Positions 6,980-14,757 of a stretch of 64,000 nt of DNA are shown in pieces. The stretch comes from CAIQPV01 sp964480365. Lineage in GTDB: Bacteria > Pseudomonadota > Gammaproteobacteria > Burkholderiales > Gallionellaceae. Each line of letters opens with the position of its first letter. Position 1 is the first letter of the stretch. Position numbers and translations under genes: made by a program. The stretch is from contig CAYZPM010000018.1 of NCBI GenBank assembly GCA_964480365.1, positions 10,456-74,455 of the forward strand, written 5' to 3'. The notes under the pieces are model-generated. The model was given only the letters and a program-made list of their open reading frames with translations. It was not told where the DNA came from and did no database searches.

Positions 6980-8590
6980 TTACTGCTGTGGAGCGGGATA
7001 GGTAAAGTCATCATCACCGGTATGGCTGAGAGTGAGCGGATCCGAACCCGTCGCAGTTACATTGACGCGACCGTTTCCAGTGTTGGTCACTGTCACAGAA
7101 GCAGTGTCCGTGCTGTTAACCGTCATCACGCCGTTGCCGTTGTTGGTCGCGGTAACCCCAGCACCCGTATTGGAAACATTGACCGTTCCCGTTCCGGTTT
7201 CAGTAACCGTATCATCCCCCGAACCATTGTTGGTCACGTTGATGAAACCGTCGCCAAGAATCGTTGGGTGTACAGCGCCCGCATTGCTGCCGGACACCGT
7301 AATATGGGTGTTGGCACCGAGGCTTCCGGCGACTGATCCGGCGGCTGAGTTAGGTGGGTAAATGACGTTAGCATCACCATTGAAGGTTAGGACAATCGGA
7401 GTCGAACCCGTCGCATTCACCGTGGTATTGCCATTTCCAATTCGCGTAACTGCAACACCACCCGTTGCCGTGCTGTTAATCGTCATCACACCGCTGCCCG
7501 TGTTGGTCGCGGCCAGCACCTGACCATTGTTGATGATCGAGATCATCCCTGTCCCGGTTTCAGTAGCCGCAACATGGGAGCCATTGTTGACCACGTTGAT
7601 GGAGCCTCCACCAATTAGCACTGGAGACACATCGCGCGCATGGGTACCGGACACCGTAATGTTGGAGGTGGCGCCGAGGCTTTGCGCGACTGAGTGAGGA
7701 TAAGTGACATCGCCATCACCATTGAAGGAAAGGGCAAGCGGAGTTGTTCCAGCCACAGTCACGGTGGTATTGCCATTCCCGGTTCGCGTCACTGCCACAT
7801 TACCCGTGTCGGTGTTGTGTATCGTCATCACGCCACTGCCCGTATTAGTCGCGGCCAGCACCTGACCATTGTTGACGACCGAGATCAAACCTTTTCCGGT
7901 TTGAGTTGCCGCTACATGGGCGCCATTATTGACCACGCTGATGACGCCGCCACCCGTTAGCACTGAAGATACATCGCGTGCATTGGTGCCTGACACCGTA
8001 ATGTTGGGGTTAGTGACGAGGCCTCCGGCGGCGGCGCTGCGCTGAGTGCTTTCAACAACACCGTTGTAGGGGTTGGCAAAAGCGCCATTGGCGCCTTCGA
8101 CGCTTGCTTTGGGGTAAGTGACGTCGCCATCACCATTGAAGGTGAGGGCAAGCGGAGTCGAACCCGTCGCAGTCACCGTGGTATTGCCATTGCCATTTCT
8201 AATAATTGCCACAGCACCCGTAGCCGTGCTGCTAATCGTCATCACACCACTGCCTTTGTTGGTCGCGGCCACCACCTGACCATTGTTGACGATCGAGAGC
8301 TTTCCTGTTCCTGATTGACTAGCCGCAACATGCGCGCCATTGTTAACCACGTTGATGGAACCGCCGCCGGTTAGCACCGGGGACACATCGTTCGCATAGA
8401 CACCGGTCACCGTAATGTTGGGATTTGTAGGTGTTATCGAATATGACCCCGATGGGGCAGCGCCAGCAGTGCTACCGGACACCGCGAGGCCTTCGGCGAT
8501 TGAGTTGCCAACATATGCGGCCATAATAGCGGTCATCAGTATTGTCATGGACAACACCATCGGTTTATTTACGTTTGAAATTTTCTTCAT
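6980..8590 (-). CDS. Cassette gene 4: exported repeat protein with altered leader
   Basis: This 536-residue paralogue has about four repeat units with the same motifs as genes 1 and 2 ('INVVNNGAHVAASQSGTG', 'GNGNTTVTATGSTPLALTF'). The leader starts MKKISNVNKPMVLSMTILMT like its relatives, but the lipobox MAGC is replaced by 'MAAYVGNSIAEG', so no Cys is available. A signal-peptidase I substrate is more likely than a lipoprotein. It ends five residues after a unit-closing 'FTYP'. It lies downstream of gspK on the same strand with no terminator between, so readthrough from the T2SS operon is possible besides its own promoter. GGAG precedes the ATG. Confidence 0.8.
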   Translation of the reverse strand: MKKISNVNKPMVLSMTILMTAIMAAYVGNSIAEGLAVSGSTAGAAPSGSYSITPTNPNITVTGVYANDVSPVLTGGGSINVVNNGAHVAASQSGTGKLSIVNNGQVVAATNKGSGVMTISSTATGAVAIIRNGNGNTTVTATGSTPLALTFNGDGDVTYPKASVEGANGAFANPYNGVVESTQRSAAAGGLVTNPNITVSGTNARDVSSVLTGGGVISVVNNGAHVAATQTGKGLISVVNNGQVLAATNTGSGVMTIHNTDTGNVAVTRTGNGNTTVTVAGTTPLALSFNGDGDVTYPHSVAQSLGATSNITVSGTHARDVSPVLIGGGSINVVNNGSHVAATETGTGMISIINNGQVLAATNTGSGVMTINSTATGGVAVTRIGNGNTTVNATGSTPIVLTFNGDANVIYPPNSAAGSVAGSLGANTHITVSGSNAGAVHPTILGDGFINVTNNGSGDDTVTETGTGTVNVSNTGAGVTATNNGNGVMTVNSTDTASVTVTNTGNGRVNVTATGSDPLTLSHTGDDDFTYPAPQQ

Positions 8591-8710
8591 TTTGCTTCTC
8601 CTAAATTAAAATATGATCCAAAAAATTCGAGAATAATCTAGCCTCGTTTGGGTCTGTTTTAATTCAAAATATGATCAACCGAAACGGGGGCAATTCGTTA
8701 CTCAGAATGC

Positions 8711-8752
8711 ACTATCCGGTTTCGGTCCATGACGTTCCGTGCGCTAACGCAC
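8711..8752 (-). promoter_or_regulatory. Cassette promoter 4: Crp/Fnr-type palindrome plus -10
   Basis: GTGCG-CTAA-CGCAC (8739-8752) has perfect arms and is centred 32 bp from GATAGT (8711-8716, minus strand). The palindrome begins 8 bp beyond the stop of gspK. The inferred leader is about 114 nt, shorter than in the other cassettes. Confidence 0.7.
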
Positions 8753-8760
8753 ACAAAGTA

Positions 8761-9714
8761 TTAATACTCTCTAATCCAGATCAGCTTGGTGGTCGTTCCA
8801 TTGCGCTCGATCAACGCCTGCATCTCCAGCTCGGCTCGGCTCATGCGTACTTTGCCTTCGACCAGAAAATAATTGGTCATGACCGATACCGTGCTGCCTA
8901 ATGAGGTAAGAGGATTTCCCGGTAAGCGGCTGGTAAAATCGGGGATGTCACGAAAACTGGCGGTGCTGCGCCTGGTTACCAGTGTGGTTGCATCGGCAAG
9001 CGCAAGCCCATCGATTCTGGCGGACAATACTTCCGCCGGTGCGGTGTTTACATTGACCGGCGTGGCGCGCGGCAGGAAGATCACAAAATCTTTCAACTGG
9101 TCGAGCATCTCCGGGGTAAAACCCGGTACGGCGAGCAGATCATCCACTTGAGTAAGATTCATGGGTTGCGCGCCGGATTGGTTGTTGCCGCTTGCAGTGT
9201 TGGCTGCAGAATTTATTTGCGCAGCCGCCATCTCATTAGCAGTTGCTTGCGCCAACGCCGGATTCAGGTGGACATTGTTGAGCAAGCGTTGAAAAGCGGC
9301 GACCTCAACGGGGTCAATGATTCCATGTGGGCACAGGTTGGTCAGGTTATAACGTGCTTGAGCATCGGTGATTCTGCCCGATAAAGTCGTGTCGGAAACA
9401 TCGGCATCAGCGCTGCCATTTTCAACATATTGATCGAGTCGCATTTCCGCGAGCGGAACCGCCCACGGTTCATCCAGAGTATCGGTACTCGAATACTTCG
9501 CATCTTCGCGCAGAATCAGGCTGGCCCAATCAATCGCGCCGAGCAGTACCCACTGCTTTTGTAATTGCAGGCGCTGATTTTCGATAGAGCGCACCTGCAC
9601 TTGTTGCTGCCAGAAAAGACTGGCGACAATGGTGATCGCCAGCGTCGTCAGCAATAGTGCGATGATCACCGCGACACCGCGTTGCCTGTGGCGTGGGGTT
9701 GGGTACGCTTTCAC
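8761..9714 (-). CDS. gspK: T2SS minor pseudopilin GspK
   Basis: This 317-residue GspK is the large minor pseudopilin of the T2SS pseudopilus tip. It has a basic leader, a prepilin-type hydrophobic helix ('GVAVIIALLLTTLAITIVAS', about 13-32), and the SAM-like domain typical of GspK with 'NVNTAPAEVLSARIDGL' near residue 215. It starts with GTG, and GTGA overlaps the gspJ stop, so it is translationally coupled. It is the last gene of gspGHIJK and is followed by the promoter of cassette gene 4. Confidence 0.93.
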   Translation of the reverse strand: MKAYPTPRHRQRGVAVIIALLLTTLAITIVASLFWQQQVQVRSIENQRLQLQKQWVLLGAIDWASLILREDAKYSSTDTLDEPWAVPLAEMRLDQYVENGSADADVSDTTLSGRITDAQARYNLTNLCPHGIIDPVEVAAFQRLLNNVHLNPALAQATANEMAAAQINSAANTASGNNQSGAQPMNLTQVDDLLAVPGFTPEMLDQLKDFVIFLPRATPVNVNTAPAEVLSARIDGLALADATTLVTRRSTASFRDIPDFTSRLPGNPLTSLGSTVSVMTNYFLVEGKVRMSRAELEMQALIERNGTTTKLIWIREY

Positions 9715-10367
9715 ACTGCCCCCAGCATAAATATTTTCAGCATACCGGTATCGCGCCCGCGCAGTTGCATCGTAACTTCCAGTCCGGTCGCTAGCGGAGG
9801 AATCGCAGTGGCGACGACAGAGGAAGCTGCTATCGGTGCGTTAGTAGAAACTGGCATCGGCGCGCTGACATCTGAGCGCCAGCCACTGCCGTCACTGAGC
9901 CATAGCCGCATCGTCAGCGCGGCCACATCCGATTGCAGCACCACTGCCTGACTCGTATCGGTGTCGTTCTCGGCAGTCAGCCACTGGTTATCCAGTTCCC
10001 TCAAGTCGCGCGTCGCAACCGATTCGCGACGTGTCAGCACGCCGTCATTGACACGATAGGCAATGACTTGCAGGCGTGACGGCTGGTTGTCGGAAAACAC
10101 CGTGCGCACCAGCGTGAGCCGTCCTTGCGCGGCGTCAAGCGGTACACGGTTCGGCAGGATGGAGGGATTGGCCAAGTGCGCGCAATCGCTCTGCAACTGA
10201 GCGAAGGCAAGCTGGATTCCGCGCGTCTGCTCAAGGTCGCTGGTGAGCGCGACGCGCGCCCGCACGATGCCATCAAGCCCGCGCCAGCCGAGTACCGCGA
10301 CGAACCCGAGCACGCTGATGGCGACCAGCAGTTCGATCAGGGTTAAGCCTTTGTTGTTATTGTGCAT
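9711..10367 (-). CDS. gspJ: T2SS minor pseudopilin GspJ
   Basis: This 218-residue pseudopilin has a short leader ending in Gly, then 'LTLIELLVAISVLGFVAVLG' with the Glu at +5 that prepilins need for assembly. The C-terminal region ends with 'LEVTMQLRGRDTGMLKIFML', as in GspJ. The product should be processed by a prepilin peptidase (GspO/PilD), which is not encoded in this window. The start overlaps the end of gspI by 11 bp. Confidence 0.92.
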   Translation of the reverse strand: MHNNNKGLTLIELLVAISVLGFVAVLGWRGLDGIVRARVALTSDLEQTRGIQLAFAQLQSDCAHLANPSILPNRVPLDAAQGRLTLVRTVFSDNQPSRLQVIAYRVNDGVLTRRESVATRDLRELDNQWLTAENDTDTSQAVVLQSDVAALTMRLWLSDGSGWRSDVSAPMPVSTNAPIAASSVVATAIPPLATGLEVTMQLRGRDTGMLKIFMLGAV

Positions 10368-10734
10368 TGGCTACCACCTGATTCAGTTTGATGATGCGCC
10401 GCCCGGAATCTTGCGCGTCGAAGACACTGACTTCGACGCGGCGGAAAAAGGGGTTCGGTGTGGCGATTACGTTTTCTTCGCACATCAGATGCAACTCGCC
10501 TTGCGAACAATCGAAACTACTCTGACCCAACTCTGGCCATTCATGAGCCAGACGGATTTGTGATAGCCGGTTTTCTGCCGACCAGGTCGCCATCATCGAG
10601 GCGCGCAAGTCGCTGCTGTTTTGCGTCAAACTGCTGATCGCACGCAGACTGGCGCCCAATGCCGTGCTGAGAATAACCAATGCCACCATGACTTCGAGCA
10701 AAGTAAAACCTGCGTTGCGATGATTCAGGCGCAT
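10357..10734 (-). CDS. gspI: T2SS minor pseudopilin GspI
   Basis: This 125-residue pseudopilin starts 'MRLNHRNAGFTLLEVMVALV', with the prepilin cleavage site between Gly and Phe and Glu at +5. I chose the ATG at 10734, two bases after the gspH stop codon; an upstream in-frame ATG would add a non-leader extension inside gspH. A conserved Cys pair (about residues 73 and 82) is present. Product and partners are the pseudopilus tip proteins GspJ, GspK and GspH. Confidence 0.92.
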   Translation of the reverse strand: MRLNHRNAGFTLLEVMVALVILSTALGASLRAISSLTQNSSDLRASMMATWSAENRLSQIRLAHEWPELGQSSFDCSQGELHLMCEENVIATPNPFFRRVEVSVFDAQDSGRRIIKLNQVVANAQ

Positions 10735-10735
10735 G

Positions 10736-11248
10736 TCATTCCACCACAAAGTGTCCGATACCATCGGCGCGGATTGCGACTTGTGCCTCACCGACGGTAA
10801 GCGTAAAAACAAAAGGTTTGTCGACAGGTTCGCGACCGAAAATGATGCGCATTGGAAGAGTCTGCTCTGGCAACGACGGACTCATCGTGAACGTGACCGG
10901 TGAGTGTTTGAATTCACGCTCGCGCAACAAATCATCTTGCAGGAGAACTTGCCAGGTTTTGTCTTCGCGCATCAGGAAACGGTAACGATCAGATTCCGCC
11001 TCGAATGCAATCGGGCGGTTGCGCACAATCGCCTCATCGCGCGCCAGTTGCAGCAACAGCGCGATCCGTTGCGCATCGTTTTGCAATACTTGACGATCAC
11101 TCGGCATCGCATTGAATGACACCGCACCGAGCGTGATGCCAGCGATCACCATCACCACCAGCAATTCAAGCAACGTGAACCCGCGCGACAGTCGACTGCC
11201 TTTCGCGTTCTGATAAGCGCGCGAAGAATATGTAATTAGAGATCCCAC
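10736..11248 (-). CDS. gspH: T2SS minor pseudopilin GspH
   Basis: This 170-residue pseudopilin has the prepilin motif 'SRGFTLLELLVVMVIAGITL' at about 21-40 and the beta-rich GspH/FimT-type C-terminal domain ('DAQRIALLLQLARDEAIVRN'). The start is GTG at 11248 and overlaps the gspG stop by 13 bp. The leader before the cleavage site is rather long at about 22 residues. Confidence 0.9.
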   Translation of the reverse strand: MGSLITYSSRAYQNAKGSRLSRGFTLLELLVVMVIAGITLGAVSFNAMPSDRQVLQNDAQRIALLLQLARDEAIVRNRPIAFEAESDRYRFLMREDKTWQVLLQDDLLREREFKHSPVTFTMSPSLPEQTLPMRIIFGREPVDKPFVFTLTVGEAQVAIRADGIGHFVVE

Positions 11249-11688
11249 GAACCGATATCGGCATCGTTACCGACGCCTCCCGGTTGTCCATCTGCGCCAT
11301 ACGAGAACACATCGAGTTCCCCTTTGATGCCGGGATACAGATACTGATAAGGATTGCCCCAAGGATCTTTCGGCAGCTTGTCGAGATAACCGCCGGTTTT
11401 CCAGCCATCGGCAGCGGGGCCTGTAGTCGGTTTGACAATCAGTGCCTGCAAACCCTGCTCAGTGGTCGGATAGCGCTGATTGTCGAGCTTGTACAGTTTG
11501 AGTGCTTGCATCACAGTGGCAATGTCCTGCTTGGCCGCCATGATGCGTGCATCATCGGTGCGCCCCATCAATTTAGGAACAATCAGCGCGGCCAAAATTC
11601 CCATGATGACTACCACCACCATGATTTCGATCAGGGTAAATCCGCGTGTACGCGAACGACGAGCAGAAGAGATGAGAGTATTTTGCAT
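11236..11688 (-). CDS. gspG: T2SS major pseudopilin GspG
   Basis: This 150-residue major pseudopilin has a basic leader and 'RGFTLIEIMVVVVIMGILAA' at the prepilin site, followed by the family hallmarks 'YKLDNQRYPTTEQGLQAL', 'GYLDKLPKDPWGNPYQYLYP' and the calcium-site region near the C-terminus ('DVFSYGADGQPGG'). It is the first gene of the minus-strand pseudopilin operon. Confidence 0.96.
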   Translation of the reverse strand: MQNTLISSARRSRTRGFTLIEIMVVVVIMGILAALIVPKLMGRTDDARIMAAKQDIATVMQALKLYKLDNQRYPTTEQGLQALIVKPTTGPAADGWKTGGYLDKLPKDPWGNPYQYLYPGIKGELDVFSYGADGQPGGVGNDADIGSWDL

Positions 11689-12054
11689 GGCGATTAACTT
11701 TCAAAAAGTAACGATTGAACTGTAAGTATAAGACCAAAGCAGGGTTTCCAAAATTGTCATACAGTTGAACCGGGAAAACCCAATAAGCGATTTATCAGGA
11801 AAAATTCGCTTATCTTTTATCTTTGAGTCAATTTGCATCAGTTACGTTATACATTTAACCTGTATTGTTCATATGTTCGGTAGCGCACCGAGCGCAGTAT
11901 ATTTAACGTGTAAATTTATAACTGACTCCATTGGGGATTCAGCCAATTCAGGCATTTCAAGCATAATATTCAAGGGCTAATGTTAAGATATGAGTATAAG
12001 CATGACGAGCATTAAATTATTCAATCCACCCATTAATAAAGTTAACGAAACGCC
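11689..12054. promoter_or_regulatory. Divergent promoter region of the two T2SS operons
   Basis: This 366-bp AT-rich gap separates gspG (minus) from gspL (plus) and must hold both promoters. At 11873-11890 there is a degenerate relative of the Crp/Fnr palindrome (ATGTTCGG-TAGCGCACCG), with one good half-site only. I could not assign -35/-10 pairs with confidence and saw no gene here. Confidence 0.4.
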
Positions 12055-13380
12055 GTGAGTACACTCTATATCCGCTTACCACCCAGCTCCGTCGCAGACA
12101 GTGCACCGCACTGGCCTGCCTTGGCTTGCCCGTTCGCGCTGGTGTCGGCTGGTGGCGCGATTGAACGTGAAGGCATAGAGCAGTTGTCGAATCTGGCAGA
12201 AACGATAGCCAAGATTCAACGCGTTGCGCTATTACTGGACGGCAGCAACGTCACCGTACTGCGCGTGCAGGTACCGCCGCTATCGGCTGCCAGGTTGAAG
12301 GCTGCATTACCCAGCTTGGTGGAAGAGCAGTTGCTTTGCGATCCTGCAGAATGCGTAATCGTACCGGGCGGATTATCTGATGGATTGCGCACCATCGCGG
12401 TGATGCAGCGCGCGTGGCTCGACCTTTTAGCCAAGACATTCATTGCATTGGGCGCGCGCCATATCGCGGCGCTGCCGGCGCAGTTGTGCTTACCTTGTCA
12501 GTCTGGGGAACCGGGAAGCGTGACCGCAGCCATCAACAAATGGGATAGCGATATCGACATGACACTCCGCCTGTCTGAACAGGACGGTCTCGGCTTGTTG
12601 ATCGGGCCTGTCCTGAGCGTAACCGAAGGGGACGAAGTGCATGACCAGAATGAATCTGCGGCAAGTGTAGCGATCAGAACATTGTGCGCGGTAGTGCCAG
12701 AAGCGCCGATCACTCTGTATGTGCCGCAATCGGCGGTGCACGCTTATCAGGAAGCGGTCGCACTCAATAAACGTATCAACGTTTTGGCCGATAACTGGTC
12801 GCACTGGATTGCCGGTGCCCGCGTCACGACGCTTGATCTGATGGCAGGATTGGGCAGAGGAACTAGTCCAAAATTGGATTGGCGTCCGTGGCGCTGGCCG
12901 CTGGCGCTGGCTACTGCGGTTCTGCTCATCAATGCCGCTGTATTGAATATCGACTGGTGGCGCATGAAGAGTGAAACCAATGCGCTACGCACGGTCATGA
13001 ACCAACTCTACAAGTCGGCTTATCCGAAAGAGTCCGTGATCATCGATCCACTCGCACAAATGCAGCAAAAGCTCGCGGTTGCCCAACGCGAGTCAGGGCA
13101 GGCCGCAGCGGATGATTTTACGGCGATCACAGCGGCCTTTGGCGAAGCTTGGTCCAGCGCCGTAGTGGCGGCAGGCCAAACATCTGCGATTGCCGCAATC
13201 GAATATCGCGACCGCAGCCTGTTCGTGCGCTTAAAGCCTGTCCTGAGCCATGCCGAAGGAACTGGTGGTGAAGCACCGACACAACAGATGAAAACCGCAT
13301 TGGCTAAACGCGATTTGGCACTTGAGCTTGCGCCTGAACAATCAGGCGCAGTCGTCTGGCAAATCAGGAGCGCGAAATGA
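12055..13380 (+). CDS. gspL: T2SS inner-membrane platform protein GspL
   Basis: This 441-residue GspL has an actin-like cytoplasmic domain (about 1-265, with 'LPSLVEEQLLCDPAECVI' typical of the family), one transmembrane helix ('WPLALATAVLLINAAVLNI', about 281-300) and a periplasmic ferredoxin-like domain. It recruits the ATPase GspE to the platform with GspM and GspF. The start is GTG. Its stop overlaps the gspM start (ATGA). Confidence 0.9.
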   Translation: MSTLYIRLPPSSVADSAPHWPALACPFALVSAGGAIEREGIEQLSNLAETIAKIQRVALLLDGSNVTVLRVQVPPLSAARLKAALPSLVEEQLLCDPAECVIVPGGLSDGLRTIAVMQRAWLDLLAKTFIALGARHIAALPAQLCLPCQSGEPGSVTAAINKWDSDIDMTLRLSEQDGLGLLIGPVLSVTEGDEVHDQNESAASVAIRTLCAVVPEAPITLYVPQSAVHAYQEAVALNKRINVLADNWSHWIAGARVTTLDLMAGLGRGTSPKLDWRPWRWPLALATAVLLINAAVLNIDWWRMKSETNALRTVMNQLYKSAYPKESVIIDPLAQMQQKLAVAQRESGQAAADDFTAITAAFGEAWSSAVVAAGQTSAIAAIEYRDRSLFVRLKPVLSHAEGTGGEAPTQQMKTALAKRDLALELAPEQSGAVVWQIRSAK

Positions 13381-13889
13381 ATCTGACTGGTCTGCTGGAT
13401 CAATCCAAACAATCGTTCTCGGAATTCTTGGCGGCGCGCGATGCGCGCGAACAGACGATGCTTGCTGTGGCTGCTCTAGCCGTGGCATTTGGCTTGGCCT
13501 ACGCCTTGCTGATTGATCCGGCCTTGGCAGGTCGCGGCCAATTGAACAAAAATTTGCCCGTGCTGCGCCAGCAGGTCGCGCAGATGAAGGAATTGTCGAA
13601 AGAAACGGCGGTACTTTCCGGAAAATCTGCTGCGCCGTTGATAACGATGTCCAAAGAAAATATCGATGCAGCGCTTGCACGCAATGGCTTGAAGCCGCAA
13701 AGCGTGGTGCTTACAGGCGACTACGTGAAGGTGCAATTTGCCGCAGTCTCTTTTGCCGGCACGTTGAATTGGCTGGACGATATGCAAAAAAACGCGCTGA
13801 TTTCCGTTGTCGACGCCAATATCGTTGCGCTGGCTCAACCCGATATGGTCAATGCGACGTTGACGTTGCGCCAACCCAGAAATGAGTAA
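13377..13889 (+). CDS. gspM: T2SS inner-membrane protein GspM
   Basis: This 170-residue GspM has a short cytoplasmic N-terminus, one membrane helix ('TMLAVAALAVAFGLAYALLI', about 24-43) and a periplasmic ferredoxin-like domain ending in 'VNATLTLRQP'. It overlaps gspL by 4 bp and gspN by 8 bp, indicating coupled translation. The partner is GspL. Confidence 0.9.
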   Translation: MNLTGLLDQSKQSFSEFLAARDAREQTMLAVAALAVAFGLAYALLIDPALAGRGQLNKNLPVLRQQVAQMKELSKETAVLSGKSAAPLITMSKENIDAALARNGLKPQSVVLTGDYVKVQFAAVSFAGTLNWLDDMQKNALISVVDANIVALAQPDMVNATLTLRQPRNE

Positions 13890-14757
13890 TCCCATGCCAT
13901 TCATTAAAACTATTAAAACTTTGGAGCGCGGCGACCTTTCGCCGCTTTCCGGTATGTCCTGTAAACGTAATGATGGATTTCCATTGCGCCATATCGTAAT
14001 GTGGTCGCTAGCGGGGATGGTTAGTATCACGTTCACCGTGCTGGCATTTTTTCCGGCGGCCTGGATGACGTTAGTGCTAGAGAAGCAGACTGCGGGCCGC
14101 TTCACGCTCGGGGATGCGGATGGCACGTTGTGGCGCGGCTCGGCGTTCATCGGCAGCGCACCGAGAGGTAGCGATCCGGTAACGCCACTGTTGCCGGGGC
14201 GCTTTTCGTGGCGTTTGTCCCCGATGGTATTGTTGGGGAGTGTCGATGCCGAACTAGAAAACGCCGAGGCACTGTCGCAGCCGATCAGCGTGAGGGGCAA
14301 TTGGCATCAATGGCAAGTAAGTCCTGCCGCAATTTTATTACCGGCGGAAAGATTGACCACCTTGGGCGCGCCACTGAATACAGTGCAACCGTCCGGCCAG
14401 ATGCGCTTATCTTGGGAACCGCTGCAATTGACGCAGCAGAATGAAAAAATCGAAATGGACGGAGCGATGAATCTGGAAATGAATGATCTCGCATCGCGGA
14501 TGTCGCCGATTAAACCACTGGGTAGTTATGATCTGGCGCTTGATTGGCACGGAGCACAGGCATCGGTGAAGCTGAAGACAGTAAAAGGGCCGATGTTGCT
14601 GAGCGGTTCCGGGGTGTTGAACAACGGACAATTGCAGTTTTTCGGCACGGCGCGAGCCGAGACAGGGCAAGAACAGAGGCTGGCGAATTTTCTGAATTTG
14701 CTGGGACAACGCCGTAAAGAAGGCGACAAAGAAGTTATCGCGCTGGAGTTAAAATGA
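13882..14757 (+). CDS. gspN: T2SS protein GspN
   Basis: This 291-residue GspN has one membrane helix near residues 36-57 and the family segments 'QTAGRFTLGDADGTLWRGSA', 'PGRFSWRL' and 'LDWHGAQASVKLKTVKGPML'. GspN is an accessory T2SS component found in some proteobacteria, with an unclear role. An upstream ATG in the same frame overlaps gspM by 8 bp; the second Met (residue 5) is also possible. The stop overlaps the gspD start. Confidence 0.88.
   Translation: MSNPMPFIKTIKTLERGDLSPLSGMSCKRNDGFPLRHIVMWSLAGMVSITFTVLAFFPAAWMTLVLEKQTAGRFTLGDADGTLWRGSAFIGSAPRGSDPVTPLLPGRFSWRLSPMVLLGSVDAELENAEALSQPISVRGNWHQWQVSPAAILLPAERLTTLGAPLNTVQPSGQMRLSWEPLQLTQQNEKIEMDGAMNLEMNDLASRMSPIKPLGSYDLALDWHGAQASVKLKTVKGPMLLSGSGVLNNGQLQFFGTARAETGQEQRLANFLNLLGQRRKEGDKEVIALELK

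Noticed and set aside
11873..11890. Crp/Fnr palindrome in the T2SS divergent promoter
   Set aside because: Only one half-site is good, the other is degenerate, and no -10 stands at the fixed distance seen for the cassettes. I mention it in the region note but do not claim control.
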